Source: Candidatus Peribacteria bacterium (GTDB taxonomy: Bacteria > Patescibacteriota > Gracilibacteria > UBA1369 > LOWO2-01-FULL-3). Taken from it: a stretch of 64,000 nt of DNA. The notes beneath the pieces were generated by a model. It did no database searches. It was not told where the DNA came from and saw only the letters and a list, made by a program, of their open reading frames with translations. This document shows positions 24,595 through 32,473 of the stretch, in pieces. A program made the position numbers and the translations under genes. The stretch lies in the NCBI GenBank assembly GCA_943358175.1, contig CALRGV010000005.1, positions 31,335 through 95,334 on the forward strand. Direction: 5' to 3'. Within the stretch, counting starts at the first letter, position 1, and the number at the start of each line of letters is the position of its first letter.

Positions 24595-24879
24595 TTAAGC
24601 CTTCTTAACCCCACCCTTCTGAGCCTTGTCTAAAGCTAAAGCCAAACGTGATTTCTTGTTTGCGGCGTTGTTTCTATGTAGAAGATTTCTTTTTAGACAC
24701 ATATCGATCACGGAAAAAGCAGTTGGCATAAATTTCACAGCCTCATCAAGTTTTCCTTCTTCGATAAACTTTAATTGTTTTTTGAAAACTGTTTTTACTT
24801 CACTTCTGTGAGGAGCATTGCGTTCACGACGTTTCAAAGCCTGACGCATCTGTTTCTTTGCTGACTTGATAACTGGCAT
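24595..24879 (-). CDS. rpsT: Small ribosomal subunit protein bS20
   Basis: 94 residues from ATG 24879 (MPVIKSAKKQMRQALKR). An upstream in-frame ATG at 24930 adds residues atypical of S20. The N-terminal basic helix, the NAPHRSEVKTVFKK segment and the HRNNAANKKSRL tail are standard S20 features. S20 binds 16S rRNA near the bottom of the 30S body. The gene is divergent from maf. Confidence 0.92.
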   Translation of the reverse strand: MPVIKSAKKQMRQALKRRERNAPHRSEVKTVFKKQLKFIEEGKLDEAVKFMPTAFSVIDMCLKRNLLHRNNAANKKSRLALALDKAQKGGVKKA

Positions 24880-24946
24880 TTTCTTGTAATTAATATAATA
24901 TAAGCCACGTGATTCTAGGATAATGACCACTTTTAGTCAATTAAAA

Positions 24947-25528
24947 ATGAATACAAGACAAATAGTCCTGGCCTCCCAGAGCCCCCGCCGTCGCGAATTA
25001 CTCGAAGGAATCGGCCTGGATTTCATTACCCATCCTAGTAAATTCGAAGAAAAGGAAACTCACATTACTCCTGAAGAATTAGCCCTTCACAATGCCATGG
25101 GCAAAGCCCAGGAGGTCAGCCGCCATTATAAGGATGCTCTGATTATTGGCGTAGATACCGTGGTAGCCTTCAACGAACATTTTCTCGGCAAACCAAAAGA
25201 TAAAGAGGATCACAAACGCATACTCCGCATCCTCAGCAATACCACTCACAAAGTAATTTCCGCCATTTGTATTATCGATACTAAAAGCAAAAAAAACATC
25301 ACCGCATTCGAAACCACCCTCATCACCATCGATCGCCTGGACGAAGATGATATTGAGGCTTACGTGAACTCCGGAGAGGGCGAGGATAAAGCCGGCGGCT
25401 ACGCTATACAAGGAATCGGCTGCCTTTTTTGCAGTAAAATAGAAGGGGATTATTTCAACGTAGTGGGCCTGCCAATGTATAGATTACGCAAACTCCTGAA
25501 AGAGTTTGGAATTAAAAAACTTATTTAA
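24947..25528 (+). CDS. maf: Maf-like nucleoside triphosphate pyrophosphatase
   Basis: About 193 residues from ATG 24947 (MNTRQIVLASQSPRRREL); ATG 24923 would add 8 residues. Signature motifs are LASQSPRRRELL at the N-terminus, GVDTVVAF with the metal-binding Asp, GKPKDKEDHKRIL, and the late GGYAIQGIG. Maf proteins hydrolyse non-canonical or modified NTPs to NMP and pyrophosphate. The stop codon overlaps the ATG of the following methyltransferase gene (TAATG), so the two are likely co-translated. Confidence 0.9.
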   Translation: MNTRQIVLASQSPRRRELLEGIGLDFITHPSKFEEKETHITPEELALHNAMGKAQEVSRHYKDALIIGVDTVVAFNEHFLGKPKDKEDHKRILRILSNTTHKVISAICIIDTKSKKNITAFETTLITIDRLDEDDIEAYVNSGEGEDKAGGYAIQGIGCLFCSKIEGDYFNVVGLPMYRLRKLLKEFGIKKLI

Positions 25529-26271
25529 TGACCCATACCCCACTCCAAAACTCCTTTCCGGAAGACTATCTCAATCGCAGTTTTCTCAAAGTGAAGAGAA
25601 TGTTTCGCAATACGGACGTGAAATTTTTTCTGAATTTTTCGCGCATCGTTCGAAAATCTCCAGATCCTACTATTACCGTTCTCGATCTCGGCTGCGGCAC
25701 CGGCACCACCATCGAGGATTTTTGGCAGAAACTGAGCAATCCAAACTGGCGCTATCGACGCCGACTTCACGGCAAAAAACTCATAACTATTGGCATAGAT
25801 GCGAATCCACTTCCGAAACTAATCCCGAAAAGAATTTTCAAAACCACCACTACCCCTCAAACGAAATTCATCAAGTCGGATGCTCACCAGCTTCCACTTC
25901 CGGACAATTCCGTCGATTTTGCTTATTCTGTGGGGCTTCTTCGCTACCTGAGAGATCCATTGCGCGCCATTGAAGAAGGTTATCGAGTGCTCAAGCCTGG
26001 CGGCATTTTCATGTGGCTGCTGAGCGGTTTTACTGACATAAGTACAAAGCCAACCCTCGAAAAAATTCTCGCCGAAACTCCAGGTACCACTGACGTTTTC
26101 CAGCTCTCCTTTGGCTACAGCCGCATGAGGGGCACACTTATTTGCACCAAAAAGCCCAATTCCAAATTCAAAAAATTCCCCTTCAAACTCTCCAATTCTT
26201 TCCCTCGTACTCTGAAAACTCAACCAACAGACGAGTTTCTGGAACATAAAATCTACGAAAGGCTTATCTAA
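25528..26271 (+). CDS. Class I SAM-dependent methyltransferase
   Basis: 247 residues. Motif I is VLDLGCGTGTTIEDF (about 51-65); the acidic motif II region is GIDANPLPKL; LPLPDNSVDFAYSVGLLRYLRDP is the methyltransferase_11 post-motif; EGYRVLKPGGIF is motif III. Substrate unknown. It overlaps maf by one base and has a basic C-terminal extension (KFKKFPFKLSNSFPR). The sigma70 promoter of the next gene starts 16 bases after its stop. Confidence 0.85.
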   Translation: MTHTPLQNSFPEDYLNRSFLKVKRMFRNTDVKFFLNFSRIVRKSPDPTITVLDLGCGTGTTIEDFWQKLSNPNWRYRRRLHGKKLITIGIDANPLPKLIPKRIFKTTTTPQTKFIKSDAHQLPLPDNSVDFAYSVGLLRYLRDPLRAIEEGYRVLKPGGIFMWLLSGFTDISTKPTLEKILAETPGTTDVFQLSFGYSRMRGTLICTKKPNSKFKKFPFKLSNSFPRTLKTQPTDEFLEHKIYERLI

Positions 26272-26286
26272 AGCTGAATTTAGCTA

Positions 26287-26315
26287 TTGACAGAACTTAC
26301 TATCAATGCTATAGT
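26287..26315 (+). promoter_or_regulatory. Strong sigma70 promoter with extended -10
   Basis: TTGACA (26287-26292), a 17-base spacer ending in TGC, then TATAGT (26310-26315). It is the best promoter match in the window and drives the S-layer gene at 26353. Confidence 0.85.
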
Positions 26316-26352
26316 CGCATGCTTATTTCACATATAACCCCCCCTTAAAAGT

Positions 26353-28251
26353 ATGTGTACAACTATAAAAAAATGGATATTGGGTGCTACTCTAATGTCT
26401 ATCGCTATTTCCGGCCAGACCGCTCAGGCCTTTACTTTGATTGACACCAGTCAGTCTGCGCTCTCCATCACTGGTTCTTCCGTTTCTCCGAACGGTTTCG
26501 ACCCTAATTTGAACGAAACTACGACCATTAATTACTGCCTTACGGCTCCTGCCACTGTAAACCTGGGTATATTCCAGGCCAGCGGCTCCAGCTCACAGAA
26601 GGTGGCTACTTTGACCTCAAATAAGCCACAAAACGCCAGCTGCTACAGTGTTGTTTGGAATGGTGAAAATGATGCTACTACCGAGATCGGCACCTCCGGT
26701 GAAATCGTCGATAATGGTCAATATTTCTACTATCTTGAGGCCAAAAATGGATCTTCCGCATCTACGGCCAGTGATTGGGTTTCCATAGGTGATACTCCTG
26801 GTCACGGTACTCTCAAATTCATCGATGTTCAGGTTAATAACCCTGTTTTTGACCCTTGGGACAGCCAGAAAACTTCTGTAAACTTCAGCCTTGGGAAAAG
26901 CGGCTACGTGACCCTGCAGATCAACGATAGTGATAACCTCAAAATCACTAAAGTAATTGATAGTAAATGGTACGATAAAGGTGAATATACCGCTTATTGG
27001 AATGGTGAAGACGATATGGGTGAAAAAGTGGCCCAAGGTGAATACGCTTATTCCATCAAGATTGTAAATGGCGAAGATGTAGCCAAAAAGACCGGTAACT
27101 TGGTGGTGAAAAAAGGCTACAATGATCAGACAGCCCAAACTGAAGATCCACGTATTGAGAATTTCTACGCTACAAAGGAAGAATTCGACCCGGGTCGTAA
27201 GGAAAAAGAATATATTGTTTTCAACCTTACCGCTAAAGCCGATTTACAGGTAGCCATCTATGATAAGGATGACAATTTGGTTAAAAAACTGTTCTCTAAA
27301 CCGGATCAGGAAGCTAAAACCTATCAGATCCAATGGGATGGTAATGAAGCAATCGGTCAGGAGGCCACTTATACCTATAGAATTTACGCTAAAAATGCCA
27401 GTGGTGAAGACTTTCAAAAAGGTAAAATTATGGTAGAAGAAGATCGTAGTGATACCAGCAGAGCCAACGTTTTCAAGGATTACGTAGATTCTCTTATTTA
27501 TACCACAAAAGATGGTGATCAGGGTATCAACTTTACCCTCGAAAAAGACGCTTCTGTAACTGTAGAAATCCGTGATGAGAGACATCTGGTTGCTACAATC
27601 GCAAAAGGCACAGGTTTTACTGAAGGTAACCAGACTATCTATTGGAACGGCAAGGATAAATATGGCCAGGCAGCCGATGATGGTCAGTACATGTATCGTA
27701 TTACCGCTAAAAATAATGCCGGTAAAGAAGTTGAAGAAGGTAACTTTACGGTAAAAAAATCTGACGCCGGAAATCCTACAAACGATGATTGCAACCAATT
27801 CAAAGATGTAGATAGCTATAACAAATATTGCAAAGCTATTCAGTGGGCTGCATCCGAGGGAATATTCCAAGGATACAATGATGGCTTATTTAAACCAAAT
27901 CAGACCATTACTCGTGCGGAAGCCCTAAAGGTAATAATTAAAACTTTGAAAATCCAGCTAATTTCTCCCGGCAGCTCCAGTCTCGGATTCAAGGATACTG
28001 ATGCTCGTCTATGGTATGGCACTTATGTCAAAACCGGTGTAGCTCTTGGAATAATTCACGGATACCAGGACGGCACCTTCCGTCCCGATCAAACTGTAAT
28101 TCATTCCGAAGGTCAAATCATGCTATTCCGTGCAGCAAATTCAAAGGGAGTATACTATCCGGAAAGTAATCAATCCAATCCTTCAGCTCCAATGAGCAGA
28201 GCGGAAATGGCCAATATGTTATATAGTTACTATCAAAATTCAAGAGGGTAG
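26353..28251 (+). CDS. S-layer protein with FlgD-like Ig repeats and SLH domains
   Basis: 632 residues with a signal peptide (residues 1-26, ending QTAQA). Four or five FlgD-like Ig repeats carry YWNGEDDMG/YWNGKDKYG-type turns over about 30-470. Two full SLH domains follow from residue 480 (GYNDGLFKPNQTITRAEALK and GYQDGTFRPDQTVIHSEG), and the third is reduced to a short MSRAEMANMLYSYY stub. The third paralog of this architecture in the window. Promoter and terminator are both strong, consistent with a highly expressed surface protein. Start ATG 26353 is preceded by CACATATAACCCC, a leader sequence shared with the next gene. Confidence 0.88.
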   Translation: MCTTIKKWILGATLMSIAISGQTAQAFTLIDTSQSALSITGSSVSPNGFDPNLNETTTINYCLTAPATVNLGIFQASGSSSQKVATLTSNKPQNASCYSVVWNGENDATTEIGTSGEIVDNGQYFYYLEAKNGSSASTASDWVSIGDTPGHGTLKFIDVQVNNPVFDPWDSQKTSVNFSLGKSGYVTLQINDSDNLKITKVIDSKWYDKGEYTAYWNGEDDMGEKVAQGEYAYSIKIVNGEDVAKKTGNLVVKKGYNDQTAQTEDPRIENFYATKEEFDPGRKEKEYIVFNLTAKADLQVAIYDKDDNLVKKLFSKPDQEAKTYQIQWDGNEAIGQEATYTYRIYAKNASGEDFQKGKIMVEEDRSDTSRANVFKDYVDSLIYTTKDGDQGINFTLEKDASVTVEIRDERHLVATIAKGTGFTEGNQTIYWNGKDKYGQAADDGQYMYRITAKNNAGKEVEEGNFTVKKSDAGNPTNDDCNQFKDVDSYNKYCKAIQWAASEGIFQGYNDGLFKPNQTITRAEALKVIIKTLKIQLISPGSSSLGFKDTDARLWYGTYVKTGVALGIIHGYQDGTFRPDQTVIHSEGQIMLFRAANSKGVYYPESNQSNPSAPMSRAEMANMLYSYYQNSRG

Positions 28252-28256
28252 AAAAG

Positions 28257-28278
28257 AGCCGCCGCAAGGTGGCTTTTT
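28257..28278 (+). terminator. Rho-independent terminator
   Basis: AGCCGCC (28257-28263), loop GCAA, GGTGGCT (28268-28274), then a T-run. It ends the S-layer transcript. Confidence 0.85.
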
Positions 28279-28357
28279 CTTTTCTCAATAAACTTTTCCG
28301 CTTCCGTTTTAAAAATAATATTGTTACTATTAAATCCACATATAACCCTCATTCAAT

Positions 28358-28642
28358 ATGTTTAAAACTCTAAAAGGTCTATTGGCGGGAATTATTGCCG
28401 GAACGGCTGTTGGCGTACTTTTTTCTCCTAAAAAAGGAAGCGATATTCGCAAGGAATTCAAAAAGGAAATCAAAGGTGGCGGCGTAGGTTTCAATACTGC
28501 AAAAGAGACTTTAACAGATATGGGTAAGGACATTGGTGATACCTGCAAAGATGGTTACGACAGTATTCCGGCAGATAAAAAAAGAGAGGCAAAAAAGGTA
28601 TTCAACAACCTAAAGAGTAAAATTGCCGGTAAGAAAAAATAA
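28358..28642 (+). CDS. YtxH-like small membrane protein
   Basis: 94 residues. One N-terminal transmembrane helix (GLLAGIIAGTAVGVLF) is followed directly by SPKKGSDIRKEFKKEIKG, the hallmark of YtxH domain proteins, then a Lys-rich helical tail. YtxH proteins are general-stress-associated in Bacillus but have no defined activity. The 3' end overlaps the likely start of the prephenate enzyme gene by 20 bases. The leader shares ACATATAACCC with the S-layer gene upstream. Confidence 0.8.
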   Translation: MFKTLKGLLAGIIAGTAVGVLFSPKKGSDIRKEFKKEIKGGGVGFNTAKETLTDMGKDIGDTCKDGYDSIPADKKREAKKVFNNLKSKIAGKKK

Positions 28643-30350
28643 CACTCCGATAATTGGTATTATAGGCGGGCAAGGACAGATGGGCCGCTTATTTGCTGAT
28701 TTTTTTCGTCAGGGGCTAAATGGCATAAGCCCGAAAGTCCTTATTGCAGATATTGTTACGAAGCTGACTAATAGACAGTTGGCTGAAAAAAGCGACATTG
28801 TTATTATCTCCGTTCCAATTAGCGAAACTGAAAAAGTTATTAAAGAAGTTCTTCCTCATATCCGCAAAGAGTCGTCAATTATGGATCTTACTTCCATTAA
28901 GGAAGTTCCTGTCGCAGCCATGTTGAAAGGAAATTGTGAAGTCCTCGGCATGCACCCAATGTTTGGTAGCAGTAATCCGGTACCGGGCCAGACGGTGATT
29001 TTATGTTCGACAAAAAAGTCCGGAAAGTGGTCCAAGTGGATGGCAGATTTTCTGCAAGAAAATCATGTAAAAATTGAAAAACTCTCACCAAAAGAACACG
29101 ACCAAACTATGAACATCGCTCAAGGTCTCATTCATTTTGCGGAGATTACTTTTGCTGATTCTATCCGTCGTTGCCAGTTGCCGATCAGGCAACTATTGCG
29201 ATACACCGGCAAAGCCTCGGAGTTGAAAATTCTGCTCGCCGCTCGGCTTATCGCTCAGGATTCCGGTCTCTACGGTAACATTCAAATTTCGAATCCATAC
29301 GCCCTCAAATCACTAAAGGAATTTCAGAAATCCGTTACGGAATTAATTAAAATTGTCGAAAAAAAAGATTTAAAAAGTTTTAATAAATATTTCGAAAAAA
29401 ACAAGAAATTTTACGGCAAATATTTGCAGGAAGCTTATGGAGATAGTTCCTATTTGATTGATAAATTGATGGAATTAAAGACAGGGCGTCAGCAGAAAGA
29501 AGCCCCACCGAAACCGGATAAAAACGATTTGGCAATTCTGGGACCTGCGAACACCTTTTCCCATATTGCTGCAGATAAATACAGCGCCTCACCAAAATAT
29601 TTTGCTCACGACATTGATGAAGTTTTCGATCTTGTGGAACAGGGAATTGTCGCCGAAGGTTTGGTTCCCATTGAAAACAAATTAAATGGCACTGTTCGTG
29701 AAACTCTCGATGCTTTGTTTCATCGCAATGTTCATATTTGCAAAGAGATTACCATTCCAATTAATCACTGTCTTGTCTGTTTGGCTCATGCTAAAAAAAA
29801 GGATATCAAAATTATTACTTCCCACCTCCAGGCACTCAGTCAGTGCAAAAAATACCTACATAAAAATTTTCCAAAAAGTGAAAAAGAAGCTATCAGTTCT
29901 ACCGGCTCAGCTATTCAGAAACTGCTTAGCGGTAACGATAAATCAATTGCTGTAATTGCTCCAGCCATTGCCGCACAAAACCCAAAATTAAAAATTCTGG
30001 CCACCAATATTGCTGATGAAGAAGACAATGTCACTACTTTTGTGGCGATCAAAACGGGAAGGATTTTAGCCTCGCAGTTCATTCCAAAACCCGACTCAAT
30101 TTCTCATAAAACCTACATTGCTTTCTACTTCAGCGCCAATGCTCCGGGCACACTCTTTACCGTCTTTCAGGACTTTGCCACTGCCAAAATCAATCTCACC
30201 AAAATAGAATCCCGCCCAACCCAAAAATCCTTTGGCGAATATATTTTCTATCTCGATTTCACCGGCCACATATCTGAGCCCCACATTCAAAAAGCTCTAA
30301 CAGCCGTCAGTTCCAAAGTCGCCGAACTGAAAATCCTCGGCAGCTATTAA
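28623..30350 (+). CDS. Prephenate dehydrogenase-prephenate dehydratase fusion (TyrA-PheA)
   Basis: 575 residues. An N-terminal Rossmann domain IIGIIGGQGQMG (10-21) with GMHPMFG continues as a prephenate dehydrogenase to about 285. After a linker, residues 300-480 form a prephenate dehydratase (LGPANTFSHIAADKY, GLVPIENKLNGTVRETLD). An ACT domain at 495-570 contains the KIESRP motif for Phe binding. It would make both hydroxyphenylpyruvate and phenylpyruvate from prephenate. There is no chorismate mutase domain. The dehydratase TRF catalytic motif reads NVTTFVAI, with Thr in place of Arg, so activity is uncertain. The probable TTG start at 28623 overlaps the YtxH gene. No other aromatic-pathway genes are nearby. 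Confidence 0.82.
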   Translation: MPVRKNNTPIIGIIGGQGQMGRLFADFFRQGLNGISPKVLIADIVTKLTNRQLAEKSDIVIISVPISETEKVIKEVLPHIRKESSIMDLTSIKEVPVAAMLKGNCEVLGMHPMFGSSNPVPGQTVILCSTKKSGKWSKWMADFLQENHVKIEKLSPKEHDQTMNIAQGLIHFAEITFADSIRRCQLPIRQLLRYTGKASELKILLAARLIAQDSGLYGNIQISNPYALKSLKEFQKSVTELIKIVEKKDLKSFNKYFEKNKKFYGKYLQEAYGDSSYLIDKLMELKTGRQQKEAPPKPDKNDLAILGPANTFSHIAADKYSASPKYFAHDIDEVFDLVEQGIVAEGLVPIENKLNGTVRETLDALFHRNVHICKEITIPINHCLVCLAHAKKKDIKIITSHLQALSQCKKYLHKNFPKSEKEAISSTGSAIQKLLSGNDKSIAVIAPAIAAQNPKLKILATNIADEEDNVTTFVAIKTGRILASQFIPKPDSISHKTYIAFYFSANAPGTLFTVFQDFATAKINLTKIESRPTQKSFGEYIFYLDFTGHISEPHIQKALTAVSSKVAELKILGSY

Positions 30351-30361
30351 AAAGAATTGTA

Positions 30362-30389
30362 TTGCTCATTCCACCCTTAGAGATATAAT
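30362..30389 (+). promoter_or_regulatory. Sigma70-like promoter
   Basis: TTGCTC (30362-30367), a 16-base spacer, TATAAT (30384-30389), 27 bases before ATG 30417. Confidence 0.6.
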
Positions 30390-30416
30390 GATCCCCAATC
30401 ATAATTGTATTTATAC

Positions 30417-32420
30417 ATGGAACAAGCCATATCCAGACCAAAAAGACAAAGGCTAGATCTCGCAGCAACATTGCAAAAATTGAATTTCGATGAACAGCTT
30501 ACCAGAATGGGTGAATTGAACCCTGCTTACACCGGTGCCCTCACCGACGCTAAAATTTCCAAAGCGCTTCGAAAAGAATTACAGGAGGTTTTTATTGGCA
30601 AAGGAAAAGATGAAAATGGACGATTCCTACCTTTATCCCGTCGCGCAATTATGGCTCGTTTAGCAGCAATTACAACTTCTATCTCTTCTAGAGTTGAGCA
30701 AATAGAAGCTTTGCAGCCTCAAAATGGAACTCAGCCGGAATTCTCCCGTGATGAAGCGGAAACTGCTGTACGTACTTTTTTAAAAACCGTTCAGGAAGTT
30801 CTTAGTCATCCCGATGATCGTCGCGCTTTCGACCGCGGAGAAGATGATGTTGATAATATTATCATCGATCCGCTTCTAATCACTGACACCTTACTCACTA
30901 ATCTTGGCCTTGCTCAATATATCCCGGAAAAGGGGACTAAAGAGCCGGAAAAAGTCAGTCAACGTGCTAAGGCTATTCCGGATATTAAAGAGATGCTCAA
31001 GCATTTAGAGCCGATGAGGCTTCCGGGTCAGCAAGACCATGAGCTCAAATACTTCCGCCTTATGCGCATGTCCGGAGGAGAAAATGAAGGAATGATTCTC
31101 GGAACACAAGTAATTAATGGACAGAAGGTTATTTTTAAAACTGATCTTTATGGTTCTGGCCGCCGTTTGGCTCATATTGAGGCAAGATATTTAGAGGAAA
31201 TAGATCTTTTGCAAAAAATTGCCGGTGTTATCAAAAATGCATTGGCTCATCTCTCTGATTGGGCCTCAATCTCCGAAGATGATTTAGCGGAAATTCGTGA
31301 CGGCATTTTGGAATGTGTGGATAGTCTCGAGAATGTAGAGAACAAAGACAAAGTAGCTTTACATGAGCAACTGGAAAAATCCCTTACCCTCCGTGACAGT
31401 CTTGGTCGCTACAATCCCGGCGCGACAACATCACGCCTGATCAAAGCCCAAACCCATCTCACCTCCAGGATAATGGAAATAGAGGCTATTTCCAGGTATT
31501 TGACCGTCGACAAACTCAAGATGCGCGGACTGGTGGCCGAACAGGTAAACCCTATTGAAAAGTTCTTAGCCACCGTCGCCACCACTCACCATTCTTTCCG
31601 CTTGTTAAAGCCGGAAAGTGAAATGAGTCCCGCTAAAAAAGCCGAAATTTTACGCAATCTCAAAGGCTTGAAAGCTATTAGTGACCAACAAAAATACGAA
31701 CCATTCCTTTCCTTTGGACGTAAGTTTAGTGCTCAGCTGGAAAAGGCTCACGCCGCTCTTCAAAATGATGATCGCCGGACTGCCGCTCACGAATTCACCA
31801 AGGTTTATCTCGTAGCCAAAATGGAACGCGCTTACAAAGAAATACAATCCGCCTATTCAAAAATATCGCTTCAGGGCGATACCACGGATCCAGTTACTCT
31901 ATACGCAGAGATAAAAAGTATTCATTCTCGCCTGCAAGATCACAACGTCGCTCCAGATATTAAAACCACTGAATATGACCAGGCCTTCATTGAATTATAC
32001 CATTTGTTAAATAGTCTGAAAAAGCGCCTCCGCGAAATTGCCCCTGCTCAGCAAGATTTTGATTTTGATGACAGAGCCGAGCCGGTTGCCGCTCCGACAG
32101 CACGAGAAGCCAAAAAAAGTCGCATCGACGAGGTTCTAGAGAGAGTGGAGAAAATCCCCGCCGTAGGTAAGGTAATTGCAGAAATCCGCGGCATTCTCGG
32201 CAAAGTATGGAACAGATTTAAAGCATCTGGAGGCTCATCAGCTCCTATCGCTCCCCAGTACTCGCCAGTCATCAAAACAGCTTCTCCGGCTCCGGCTGCA
32301 CCTATCTCTGAGTCAGTCCCCACCCCGGAAAAATACCTCACCAGGGAAGAAGCCTTCAAGGCCATGAAAAAACGCATCAAAAGATTCAATTTCCGCGAAT
32401 TGGCTAAAAATCTACCATAA
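30417..32420 (+). CDS. Large uncharacterised helical protein
   Basis: 667 residues from ATG 30417 (MEQAISRPKRQRLD); a TTG at 30405 would add 4. No signal peptide, no transmembrane segment and no motif I recognise. It is mostly helical and charged. About 100 residues at 190-290 include a beta-rich part (GMILGTQVINGQKVIFKTDL) that could be a small folded domain. The C-terminal 120 residues hold a Pro/Ala-rich linker (SPAPAAPISESVPTPEK) and a basic end (FKAMKKRIKRFNFREL). It has its own promoter and precedes another giant unknown gene with a similar promoter. Confidence 0.6.
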   Translation: MEQAISRPKRQRLDLAATLQKLNFDEQLTRMGELNPAYTGALTDAKISKALRKELQEVFIGKGKDENGRFLPLSRRAIMARLAAITTSISSRVEQIEALQPQNGTQPEFSRDEAETAVRTFLKTVQEVLSHPDDRRAFDRGEDDVDNIIIDPLLITDTLLTNLGLAQYIPEKGTKEPEKVSQRAKAIPDIKEMLKHLEPMRLPGQQDHELKYFRLMRMSGGENEGMILGTQVINGQKVIFKTDLYGSGRRLAHIEARYLEEIDLLQKIAGVIKNALAHLSDWASISEDDLAEIRDGILECVDSLENVENKDKVALHEQLEKSLTLRDSLGRYNPGATTSRLIKAQTHLTSRIMEIEAISRYLTVDKLKMRGLVAEQVNPIEKFLATVATTHHSFRLLKPESEMSPAKKAEILRNLKGLKAISDQQKYEPFLSFGRKFSAQLEKAHAALQNDDRRTAAHEFTKVYLVAKMERAYKEIQSAYSKISLQGDTTDPVTLYAEIKSIHSRLQDHNVAPDIKTTEYDQAFIELYHLLNSLKKRLREIAPAQQDFDFDDRAEPVAAPTAREAKKSRIDEVLERVEKIPAVGKVIAEIRGILGKVWNRFKASGGSSAPIAPQYSPVIKTASPAPAAPISESVPTPEKYLTREEAFKAMKKRIKRFNFRELAKNLP

Positions 32421-32424
32421 AGAG

Positions 32425-32453
32425 CTGACTTTAATCTCTAAAAATGCTATAAT
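32425..32453 (+). promoter_or_regulatory. Promoter with extended -10
   Basis: CTGACT (32425-32430), a 17-base spacer ending TGC, TATAAT (32448-32453), 20 bases before ATG 32474. Confidence 0.65.
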
Positions 32454-32473
32454 TTAGGGATTGATTTTTCCAT

